Shown: piece after piece, positions 14,525-21,749 of the stretch | Position numbering within the stretch: the stretch's first letter is position 1 | Layout of the letters: every line of letters begins with the position of its first letter | Origin: Halapricum sp. CBA1109 | GTDB taxonomy: Archaea > Halobacteriota > Halobacteria > Halobacteriales > Haloarculaceae | Assembly: GCF_009741825.1 (NCBI RefSeq) | Contig: NZ_WPCA01000011.1 | Coordinates: 1-33,299 of the forward strand | Direction of reading: 5' to 3' | Length of the DNA stretch: 33,299 nucleotides | Program-made: the position numbers and the translations under genes | Notes under the pieces: generated by a model | What the model saw: the letters and a program-made list of their open reading frames with translations, nothing else | What the model was told of the DNA's origin: nothing | Database searches by the model: none

Positions 14525-14663
14525 GGCGGACTCAAGATCCGCTCCCGTAGGGTCCACGCGAGCGACGCGAGCGTGGACTCGGAAGACTCGCTGTCGGCGA
14601 ACGGTGAAACCGTGAGCCAGCGAGTCTTCCGGTGGTCCAAGGGTTCAAATCCCTTCCCTCGCA
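14525..14663 (+). repeat. Partial tRNA-Leu copy with an 80-bp hairpin-rich insert in the variable arm
   Basis: From 14525 the sequence repeats the anticodon arm and start of the variable arm of tRNA-Leu (GGCGGACTCAAGATCC onward). It then departs for about 80 bp and resumes at GGTCCAAGGG (14634) to finish the tRNA 3' end at 14663. The insert has two perfect hairpins: GTCCACGC/GCGTGGAC (14552-14559 with 14571-14578) and GGAAGACTCGCTG/CAGCGAGTCTTCC (14581-14593 with 14618-14630). The 5' acceptor and D arm are absent, so it cannot make a normal tRNA. Confidence 0.85.
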
Positions 14664-14702
14664 TCGCTGTGTGGCCCATCCCGGGCCGCACAAGATGCAC
14701 AC

Positions 14703-14754
14703 GGAAGGATTTGAACGTCGTCGGACAACTCCGACGGGAGTTCAAATCCCTTCC
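14703..14754. repeat. Large imperfect inverted repeat built from the tRNA-Leu 3' end
   Basis: GGAAGGATTTGAAC (14703-14716) is the reverse complement, with one base skipped, of GTTCAAATCCCTTCC (14740-14754), which is the tRNA T-arm/acceptor sequence. An inner stem (GTCGGA with TCCGAC) extends the hairpin. It is a further, inverted copy of the tRNA end. Confidence 0.75.
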
Positions 14755-14827
14755 CTCGCACTGTTGGCCACTACGGCCCCTCGCAACAGTGCAGGAAGAT
14801 CCGTTCGGAGCGATCTTCCCTCGCAAA
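14740..14827 (+). repeat. Direct repeat copy B of the tRNA-Leu 3' end and flank
   Basis: This second copy of the unit at 14399-14485 includes the last 21 bp of the tRNA (14740-14760) and the following two hairpins. It lies just before the stop codon of the DUF418 gene. No integrase gene lies between the copies. Confidence 0.85.
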
Positions 14828-14843
14828 ACCTTCTACGGCGGAC

Positions 14844-16036
14844 TTACGACCGAACCAGCGGCTGGAACTCCCTGTAGGTGAGCGTCCGCCAGAGCCACTC
14901 GACCGGGCCAAAGCGGAAGAACCGAATCCACAGCACCGACAGCGAAATCTGGACGGCCCAGAAGGCGAGGACCATCCCGAGGGCCTCGGCGCGGCCGACG
15001 CGGCCGAACAGGCCCAGCCCGTGGCCGTAGAAGACGCTCGTGGCGACGACGGTCTGGAGGAGGTAGTTCGTGAAGGCCGTGCGGCCGACGGCCGCGAACG
15101 CGCGCGTGAGAGGACCGCCGGGTCGCCAGCGGGCGTACAGCGTGACGAGGCCGACGTAGCCGCCGGCGACGAGGAGGCTGGCCCAGTAGTTGAACTGCCG
15201 CCAGATCAGCGCCGCGTCGGCGCTCCAGTCGGCGGCCTCGATGTAGCGGACGCCCAACAGGACGATGCCGACGCCGACGGCGCCGCCGGCGACGAGGAGC
15301 CGATACAGTCGGGTCGAGCGCTCGCCGGTGAGGACGCCCCAGCGGTAGAGTGCCATCCCCAGCAGCATCGTGCCGCCGACGCGCCAGAACGTCTGCCCGA
15401 GGAAGCCGCTGGTCTGGCGCTCGAACGCGGTCGGGACGCGGTGGGACAACTGCTCGGTCCAGCCGCCGCGGTAGGTCGCTATCTCGGCTTGGAGCACCGA
15501 CCCCGCGGGGGCCCACTGGTCGCTATCGCCGCGCCGCCGCCCGCGAGGCCGACGGCTAACTCCGTCAGCGAGGGGACCAACAGGAGGACGACGCCGACGC
15601 CGGCGAGCGTCCGTGCCGGGGTGTCGACGAACAGGACGATGACCAGTCCACAGAGGGCGTACGCGACGAGGATGTCGCCGTACCAGAGGAGGTAGGCGTG
15701 GGCGAGGCCGATGACGAGCAGCCACGCGGTGCGCCGGTAGTGGTAGCCCATCGCGGGGTCCTCGGACTGACGGCGTTTCTCGACGAACAGGACGGTCCCG
15801 GCCCCGAACAGCGCCGAGAACACCGTGATGAACTTCAGTTCCGCGAAGACGTGGCCGAGAAGCCACGCCCAGTAGTCCAGTCCCGTGAACCCGCCGTAGG
15901 CGGTCGGGTTGAGCAGCGTCACTTCCGGCATCGAGAAGACTCTGACGTTGATCAGGAGGATGCCGAGGACCGCGACGCCCCGGAGTGCGTCGAGACTCAC
16001 GATCCGTTCGGTGGGAGGTGTCGGGCCGTCTGTCAC
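14844..16036 (-). pseudogene. DUF418 family membrane protein, single-base frameshift
   Basis: The N-terminal frame from the GTG at 16036 reads ERIVSLDALRGVAVLGILLINV, the hallmark start of DUF418/YeiB-like proteins, with several transmembrane segments. The C-terminal frame has the DUF418 core: RTAFTNYLLQTVVATSVFY, GLGLFGRVGRAEAL, and the ending FGPVEWLWRTLTYREFQPL. The frames join if one base is added near 15525-15540, within a GC-rich run. The repaired protein would be about 397 residues with roughly ten membrane spans. DUF418 proteins are related to membrane acyltransferases, but their substrates are mostly unknown. The gene lies 55 bp downstream of the PH-like gene in the same direction. 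Confidence 0.82.
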
Positions 16037-16091
16037 GGACAGTTCGACGCAGGAACCCCAGCGACGAATAGGTGTGTGGTCCGCCCGCGGG

Positions 16092-17276
16092 CTACTCCTT
16101 GATCGTCACGCCGAGTTGGAGGTCAGAGCGGTCGGCCAGCAACCGTTCCCGCGTCGCCTCGATGGGGTCGGGGTCGCCGGCGCGGAACTCCCGCGCCAGT
16201 TCGAGGGCGGCCGCCGCGTGGTCGATAGCGTCGGTGAACAGTTCGTAAGCTCTTTTCGGGTCGTCTTCGGCGACGGCCCCGTGGGCCTGCCACTCGGCGG
16301 CCGAGGCGGCCTGACGGTGGTGGTCGAGTAGCGAGGCGACCGTCTCCTCGACGCGGGTCTGCAACCGCTCGCGCTCGATGCCGAGGAGTCTCCGTGCGCC
16401 CCAGCAACAGTCCAACAGCGTCCGGTAGGTGTCGAACGCTCGGCGAAGGTGAGCGGCGGTGTCCGCGGGGTCCGTCGCGGCGTCGGCCGCCGTCCGGGCG
16501 TCGTCGGCTCTGTCGATGGCCTCGCGGCCGACGGCAGCGACCCGGTCGGCGGCGATGGAGAGCGCCGTCTCGGTGTCGCCCGCTGCCAGCGGTGCCCGGC
16601 CGTCGGTCCGTTCGCGCACGGTGACGGCGCGCTGGTCGTCGGCCGTCGTCGATCCGACCGGGTCGATGCCGTACTCTTCGACGCGTTCGGCGGCCGCGCG
16701 GTAGCTTCGGGCGGCCGTGGCGAAGGCGTCCAGCGCCCCGACGTGGTCGTCGTCCGCGAAGCGCTCGCTGGCAGTCGCCGTGGCGACGGTCAGTCGCACC
16801 AGCAGCGCTCTGGTGTAGGCGGATTCGAGGGTTCGCTCGGCCCGGTCGACGGTCCGCTGGAGCGACGCCACGTCCTCGAACGGCGTCTCCTCGGCGGTCC
16901 GTCTGGCGTCGGCCACGCGTTCGGTGAGGAAGTCGTAGCGGTCCGCGACCAACTGCCAGTCGCCGTCCTCGCGGATCGGTTCGACGAGGTCCCCGCGGCT
17001 GGCGTGAATCGTCGACGCCGTCTCCTGTGCGCGGGTCCACACCTCCGCGCCGGTCCGGACGTACCGGACGGCGGCCGCGGCCGTCTCGGCGCCCCCGTCG
17101 GCGACCGGGACGCGCCAGCGGTGGCCTCGCTCGTGGACGACCGAGAGCGTGGCCGGGGCCGACGGGTCGTCCAGTCCGACGCGGCGTACGTCCGCGAAGT
17201 GAATCGGAATCCGCTGGTCGCGGGCCGACCGCGTCCCGGACCCGGGGACCAAGATTACGATCCGACGGTCGGTCAC
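16092..17276 (-). CDS. Hypothetical protein: PH-like N-terminus and long alpha-helical region, start uncertain
   Basis: From the GTG at 17276 the frame encodes 394 residues. The start, VTDRRIVILVPG followed by IPIHFADVRRVGL and a beta-rich stretch, resembles the short bacterial-type PH (bPH) domains used by many haloarchaeal proteins. The remaining 300 residues are Ala/Glu/Arg-rich helices with a CC pair (LLDCCWGARRLLG) and no recognised domain. The frame stays open and protein-like upstream of the GTG as far as about 17487 (LLASLHDDERPEYLLEH, then EGTVECDRDG). The real protein is therefore probably longer by up to 70 residues, but no ATG, GTG or TTG exists there in frame. No function can be assigned. 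Confidence 0.6.
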   Translation of the reverse strand: MTDRRIVILVPGSGTRSARDQRIPIHFADVRRVGLDDPSAPATLSVVHERGHRWRVPVADGGAETAAAAVRYVRTGAEVWTRAQETASTIHASRGDLVEPIREDGDWQLVADRYDFLTERVADARRTAEETPFEDVASLQRTVDRAERTLESAYTRALLVRLTVATATASERFADDDHVGALDAFATAARSYRAAAERVEEYGIDPVGSTTADDQRAVTVRERTDGRAPLAAGDTETALSIAADRVAAVGREAIDRADDARTAADAATDPADTAAHLRRAFDTYRTLLDCCWGARRLLGIERERLQTRVEETVASLLDHHRQAASAAEWQAHGAVAEDDPKRAYELFTDAIDHAAAALELAREFRAGDPDPIEATRERLLADRSDLQLGVTIKE

Positions 17277-17509
17277 GGCGACGAGGGACGGCGCGCCCGC
17301 CCGTGGCGTGAGTTCCTCCGTCCGCCCGTCGCGGTCACACTCGACCGTTCCCTCGGCGTGTTCCAGCAGGTACTCCGGTCGCTCGTCGTCGTGGAGCGAC
17401 GCGAGCAGTGTCTCCCTTGCCCCCGGTTCGTCGTTCGATACTCCCCGCTCGGTCGACTGTCGGCTACGTCGCGTGATATCGTCCCACCCCGTAGGTTCCC
17501 GTTGTGAGT

Positions 17510-17523
17510 AATTTTAAATAAAC
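17510..17523. promoter_or_regulatory. AT-rich shared promoter region between divergent genes
   Basis: TTTTAAATAAA lies between the PH-like gene (minus) and the desuccinylase-family gene (plus). On the minus strand it predicts a transcript start near 17485-17490, supporting the longer PH-like protein. On the plus strand it could serve with the nearer GTTAAG at about 17550. Confidence 0.4.
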
Positions 17524-17581
17524 CTTGGTGATCGCCCACTCCCGACGGCGTTAAGTGGGCGCTTGGCATATGACTGGCCGA

Positions 17582-18373
17582 ATGCGTATCGAACGGCTGG
17601 GTGACGGGCGACCGGAAGTCGCCGTCGTCGCCGCCATTCACGGCGACGAACCCTGTGGCGTCGAGGCAATCGAGCGGATACTCGCCGAGGACCCGGCGGT
17701 CGCGCGGCCGGTCGCGCTGATCGTCGCCAACGAGGCGGCGCTGTCGGCCGGGACCCGCTACGTCGAAGAGGACCTCAACCGGGCGTTTCCGGGCGACCCC
17801 GAGGGACCGACACACGAGTCGCGGCTGGCGGCCGAACTGACGGACGTTCTCGCCGGATGTACGACGCTCGCGCTCCACTCCACACAGTCCTACGACGGGC
17901 CCTTTGCCATCGTCCAAGACGGGGCCGGCGAGTCGGCCGACTTGGCGCGGCAGTTGCCCGTCGACGCCATCGTCGAGACGGGCGCGTTCGACGAGGGACG
18001 GCTGTTCGAGTCGGTGTCGCCGCTGGTCGAAGTCGAGTGTGGGTTTCAGGGGTCGGCCGCCGCCGCCGAGAACGCGACCGACATCGTCCGGCAGTTCCTC
18101 GCCGCCACGGGCGCCCTCGCGGACACCTCCGCGCCCGAGTCCCGGGACGTGCCGCTGTTCCGCCTGTCGGACGTGGTGCCGAAAGCGGCCGCCGAGAGCT
18201 ACGAGGTGTTCGCCGAGAACTTCCAGCGAGTCGAGGCCGGGGACACCTTCGCTGTCGCCGACGGCGAGGAGTACGTCGCCGAAGAGTCGTTCTATCCCGT
18301 CCTCCTCTCGGCGTACGGCTACGAGGACGTCTTCGGCTACGCCGCGGTGAAAGCGTCTTACGGCAGTAGTTAG
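17582..18373 (+). CDS. Succinylglutamate desuccinylase / aspartoacylase family metallohydrolase
   Basis: A 263-residue protein of the M14-like AstE/AspA family. Zinc ligands are visible as HGDE (His20, Glu23) and His99 in LALHSTQS. EDLNRAFPG matches the conserved DLNRxFPG substrate-binding motif, and VEVECGF supplies the likely catalytic Glu. The family deacylates N-acyl amino acids (succinylglutamate, N-acetylaspartate), but many haloarchaeal members stand alone, as here, and have unknown substrates. An alternative ATG four codons upstream (17570) is possible; I prefer 17582 because a GTTAAG box about 30 bp upstream would place transcription start there. Confidence 0.85.
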   Translation: MRIERLGDGRPEVAVVAAIHGDEPCGVEAIERILAEDPAVARPVALIVANEAALSAGTRYVEEDLNRAFPGDPEGPTHESRLAAELTDVLAGCTTLALHSTQSYDGPFAIVQDGAGESADLARQLPVDAIVETGAFDEGRLFESVSPLVEVECGFQGSAAAAENATDIVRQFLAATGALADTSAPESRDVPLFRLSDVVPKAAAESYEVFAENFQRVEAGDTFAVADGEEYVAEESFYPVLLSAYGYEDVFGYAAVKASYGSS

Positions 18374-18391
18374 TCGCTCGTCGGGGCGCGC

Positions 18392-18844
18392 TCAGCCGTC
18401 CTCGGGCGGTGCGAACTCCACGAGTGTCAACTCCCGGTCGAGCATACAGTAGTCGTGTGGCGGGTCGCCGAGCACCTCGTCGATGCGGTATTCGCTGTCG
18501 AAGTCGGCCCCGGCCGGTTCACAGAACCGGTGGCTCGGACAGTCCGTGTAGGGACAGGACCCGGCGAGACTCGCCTTGCTCCCGGCGTAGGCTCCCTTGC
18601 TCGGGACGTTGGCGGTGATCGGTGCCGGTTCGACGTCGACGGCCTGGACGCCGCCGTCGTGGACGGCGCAGTCGAGGACCGAGGTGTTCTCGCGTACGTC
18701 GACCACCTCGTACTTGCGCCCCTCCGTGAGATTGAGGCACTGGTCGCGGTAGGGACACCCCTCACAGGCGTCGGCCTCGCCCTGATAGACGAACGTCTCC
18801 CCCTCCCGTGCGAGGCGCGTCCCGATGAGCGTCAGTTGAGTCAT
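18392..18844 (-). CDS. UPF0179 family cysteine-rich protein
   Basis: A 150-residue protein matching the archaeal UPF0179 family from end to end. It has two cysteine clusters, CEGCPYRDQC at about 28-37 and CPYTDCPSHRFC at about 97-108, plus a further Cys in VLDCAVHDGGV. The pattern suggests a bound metal or Fe-S centre, which is inference. The N-terminus (MTQLTLIGTRLAREGETFVYQG) is typical. The biological role is unknown, although the family is widespread in Euryarchaeota. Its TATA-like box overlaps the stop codon of the upstream DUF5820 gene. Confidence 0.88.
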   Translation of the reverse strand: MTQLTLIGTRLAREGETFVYQGEADACEGCPYRDQCLNLTEGRKYEVVDVRENTSVLDCAVHDGGVQAVDVEPAPITANVPSKGAYAGSKASLAGSCPYTDCPSHRFCEPAGADFDSEYRIDEVLGDPPHDYCMLDRELTLVEFAPPEDG

Positions 18845-18865
18845 TGGGAGACGGTAGTCGGGGGA

Positions 18866-18875
18866 GCCGATTAAG
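18866..18875 (-). promoter_or_regulatory. TATA-like element of the UPF0179 gene
   Basis: The minus strand reads ACTTAATC, about 25 bp upstream of the ATG at 18844, and overlaps the stop codon of the DUF5820 gene. Confidence 0.35.
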
Positions 18876-19257
18876 TGTTCCCGCCAGTCAACCGGTCGAG
18901 TTCGTCGAGATACGCCTCACGAGGCACCTGATACAGCGACCGGTAGTCGACCTCGCCGGCGTCGAACGCCTCGGCCAACTCGACGGCGGCGTCGACGGCG
19001 GCCTCTCGGGTGTCGTAGCTCTCGCCGTCCCGGGAAACGTCGGGTTCGAGACTCAGCGAGACGTACCACGGATCCCCCGGCGACGGTCGGTGGTCGCCCG
19101 GCCGCCGACCGCGACGGCCGTGTGTCAGGTATATCGTCGGCAAGCACGGCGCGGGGAACGCCTGACTGTCGAAGACGTCGGGCCGATAGACGACGACCGT
19201 CCGGTGGTCGCCGTCGTTCCAGACGGTCCATCCCGACAGGTCCGCGAACGTGTCCAT
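18871..19257 (-). CDS. DUF5820 family haloarchaeal protein
   Basis: A 128-residue protein with the features I associate with DUF5820: MDTFADLSGWTVWND, VVVYRPDVFDSQAFPAPCLPT and IYLTHGRRGRRPG, followed by PWYVSLSLEPDV and an acidic helical C-terminus. No enzymatic motif is visible. The ATG at 19257 is preferred over one 48 bp upstream. A TATA-like box at 19311-19319 would put transcription start near 19290, downstream of that alternative. The gene precedes UPF0179 on the same strand with a 26-bp gap. Confidence 0.75.
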   Translation of the reverse strand: MDTFADLSGWTVWNDGDHRTVVVYRPDVFDSQAFPAPCLPTIYLTHGRRGRRPGDHRPSPGDPWYVSLSLEPDVSRDGESYDTREAAVDAAVELAEAFDAGEVDYRSLYQVPREAYLDELDRLTGGNT

Positions 19258-19310
19258 ACCCGAGGGTTCGGCGCGCGCAAGATGAATCTCCCGGTCGGCG
19301 GACACCAGAT

Positions 19311-19319
19311 TTAAGTAGT
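19311..19319 (-). promoter_or_regulatory. TATA-like element of the DUF5820 gene
   Basis: The minus strand reads ACTTAAATC, 54-62 bp upstream of the chosen ATG, which predicts a leader of about 30 nt. Confidence 0.4.
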
Positions 19320-19676
19320 TCTCGCGGGCCGGGTACGAAACGCTCCGGAATCGCGGGACAGTGGTAATATTCGGTCGTTGTTCTATTCAGAAAATGAGTG
19401 AAATAATACCTATATCGGAGAAGCGCTTATGTTGCTGTAGCGACGAATGATATTAGAGTATCGGTATTGGTACGAGATACCACACCCCACTCCCGACCCG
19501 ACACCGACGTATGATACACGACCACAATCGACAGACTCTCGGTCGATCACCGCGGCCGTCGAGCGACCGCCGTCGACGGAGGGTCTCGCCGTCGCGTGCC
19601 GTGAGCGACACGGTCGGGACGGCGACGCGTCCCGAAGGTGTCCCCACTGGGACGCCCTCCACGAACACGTGATACA
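19320..19676 (+). other. Long intergenic region / putative leader of the prkA operon
   Basis: This stretch of about 360 bp holds no convincing gene. The left part (19365-19480) is AT-rich, with ATAATACCTATAT at about 19402 and GATATTAGAG at about 19448 as possible promoters. The right part is GC-rich and reads poorly in all frames. GTATGATACA at about 19508 is a nearer promoter candidate. Any of these gives the PrkA mRNA a 5' leader of roughly 140-250 nt, unusual in this window. Confidence 0.4.
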
Positions 19677-21749
19677 ATGACAGGCACTCCAGATACGCTG
19701 GCAGAACTGAGCGACGAATACCGCGCGTCCATCCCCGCGGACCTGCGCAAGAGCAACGACTTCGAGTGGTACCTAAAACGGCTGTACGACGAACCGAAGA
19801 TAGCCCGCAGCGCCCACCAGCGCGTGGCGGATATGTTCGACTTCTACGGCACGGAGTACGACGAGGAGGCCGGTCTCGTCGAGTACAAACTCGCCTCCGA
19901 GGACCCGCTCAACGACGGCGAGAACACCTTCTACGGGCAAGTCATCCACGAGTCCATCCACGAGTTCGTCAACAAGGTCAAGTCGGGCGCCCGCGGACTC
20001 GGCCCCGAAAAGCGGATCAAACTCCTGCTCGGTCCGGTCGGCTCCGGGAAATCCGACTTCGACCGGCAGGTCCGGCGCTACTTCGAGGACTACACGCGCC
20101 GGGAGGAGGGCCGGATGTACACCTTCCGCTGGACGAACCTCTGTGACGTCATCCCGGATCAGGACCCCGCGGACGATACAGTTCGGTCGCCGATGGATCA
20201 AGACCCCATCGTCCTGATCCCACAGGAGCAACGTGACGACATCATCGAGGACATCAACGCGGACCTGGACGCGCCCTACACCATCCGCAACGAGCAGAGT
20301 CTCGACCCCGCCAGCGAGTTCTATATGGACCGACTGCTGGCGTACTACGACGACGACCTCGAAGCCGTGCTGGACAACCACGTCGAGGTGATCCGGCTGG
20401 TCGCCGACGAGAACATGCGCCAAGCCATCGAGACGTTCGAGCCAAAAGACAAGAAGAACCAGGACGAGACTGAACTGACCGGCGACGTCAACTACTCGAA
20501 GATAGCGGTCTACGGCGAGTCCGACCCGCGGGCGTTCGACTACTCCGGCGCGTTCTGTAACGCCAACCGGGGCATCTTTTCGGGCGAGGAGCTACTGAAG
20601 CTCCAGCGGGAGTTCCTCTATGACTTCCTGCACGCCACCCAAGAGCAGACGATCAAACCCAAGAACAACCCCCGGATCGACATCGACCAGGTGATCGTCG
20701 GCCGGACGAATATGCCCGAGTACAAGGACAAGAAAGGCGACGAGAAGATGGAGGCGTTCAACGACCGCACCAAGCGCATCGACTTCCCGTACGTGCTGGG
20801 CTACGAGGACGAGGCCAAGATATACCGGAAGATGCTTCGCAACGCCGACCTGCCGGACATCGCGGTCGAGCCCCACACCTTGGAGATGGCGGGGCTGTTC
20901 GGCGTCCTCACGCGCATCGAGGAACCCGACGCGACAAACGTCGACCTGATACAGAAGGCCAAAGCCTACAACGGCGAGATAGACGAGACCGACGACGTCG
21001 ACGTGAAGAAACTCCGCGAGGAGGGCGACGCCGCCGCCGAGATCGGCGAGGGGATGGAGGGCGTCTCCCCGCGGTTCATCGGCGACGAGATAGCCGAGGC
21101 CATCATGGACTCGATGCATCGGGACCGACAGTTCCTCTCGCCGCTGACGACGTTCAACCACCTCGAGAAGAACCTCGAAAACCACGGCTCTATCGCCGCC
21201 GAGGACTTCGAGACCTACTATCGGTACCTCGAGTTGGTCCGCGAGGAGTACAAGGACCGCGCCATCGAGGACGTCCGCCACGCACTGGCCTACGACGTCG
21301 ACGAGATACAGCGCCAAGGCGAGAAGTACATGGACCACGTGATGGCCTACATCGACGACGACACCGTCGAGGACGAGATAACGGGCCGCGAGCAGGAACC
21401 GGACGAGCAGTTCCTCCGCAGCGTCGAGGAGAAACTCCAGTTGCCCGAGGACCGCAAAGACGACTTCAGACAGGAGGTCGCAAACTGGGTCTCCCGGCGC
21501 GCCCGCGAGGGGTCGAGTTTCGACCCGCAGGACAACGACCGCCTGCGCCGCGCCTTAGAGCGGAAACTCTGGGAGGACAAGAAACACAACATCAACTTCT
21601 CGGCGCTGGTCTCCTCCGGCGAGATGGACGACGACGAACGCTCGGCGTGGATCGAGGCACTGATCGATCAGGGCTACACCCGCGACGGTGCCAAGGAGGT
21701 GCTGGAGTTCGCCGGCGCGGAAGTCGCCAAAAGTGAGATGGAAGAGTAA
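19677..21749 (+). CDS. prkA: PrkA-family serine protein kinase (AAA+ type), first paralogue
   Basis: A 690-residue protein of the PrkA/YeaG family. The N-terminal AAA+ domain has DPLNDGENTFYGQVIHESI and Walker A GPVGSGKS (119-126), and further on FDYSGAFCNANRGIFSGEELLK and RIDIDQVIVGRTNMPEY. The C-terminal half holds the PrkA kinase-like domain (RTKRIDFPYVLGYEDE, SPRFIGDEIAEAIMDS, HLEKNL). Bacterial PrkA/YeaG is a serine kinase or AAA+ protease-like factor induced by starvation and sporulation. It is the first gene of a four-gene set with a second PrkA, a DUF444 protein and SpoVR. The next ATG overlaps its stop by one base (TAATG). The ATG at 19677 is preferred, as upstream in-frame residues look non-coding. 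Confidence 0.93.
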   Translation: MTGTPDTLAELSDEYRASIPADLRKSNDFEWYLKRLYDEPKIARSAHQRVADMFDFYGTEYDEEAGLVEYKLASEDPLNDGENTFYGQVIHESIHEFVNKVKSGARGLGPEKRIKLLLGPVGSGKSDFDRQVRRYFEDYTRREEGRMYTFRWTNLCDVIPDQDPADDTVRSPMDQDPIVLIPQEQRDDIIEDINADLDAPYTIRNEQSLDPASEFYMDRLLAYYDDDLEAVLDNHVEVIRLVADENMRQAIETFEPKDKKNQDETELTGDVNYSKIAVYGESDPRAFDYSGAFCNANRGIFSGEELLKLQREFLYDFLHATQEQTIKPKNNPRIDIDQVIVGRTNMPEYKDKKGDEKMEAFNDRTKRIDFPYVLGYEDEAKIYRKMLRNADLPDIAVEPHTLEMAGLFGVLTRIEEPDATNVDLIQKAKAYNGEIDETDDVDVKKLREEGDAAAEIGEGMEGVSPRFIGDEIAEAIMDSMHRDRQFLSPLTTFNHLEKNLENHGSIAAEDFETYYRYLELVREEYKDRAIEDVRHALAYDVDEIQRQGEKYMDHVMAYIDDDTVEDEITGREQEPDEQFLRSVEEKLQLPEDRKDDFRQEVANWVSRRAREGSSFDPQDNDRLRRALERKLWEDKKHNINFSALVSSGEMDDDERSAWIEALIDQGYTRDGAKEVLEFAGAEVAKSEMEE

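Noticed and set aside
14228-14826. Minus-strand reading frames across the tRNA repeats (with peptides such as GRDLNSRRSC)
   Set aside because: These are translations of the tRNA and its copies on the opposite strand. Repeated MRGKIAPNGSSC peptides simply reflect the DNA repeats.
14399-14827. CRISPR array
   Set aside because: The repeats derive from the tRNA end, differ in length and spacing, and no cas genes are present.
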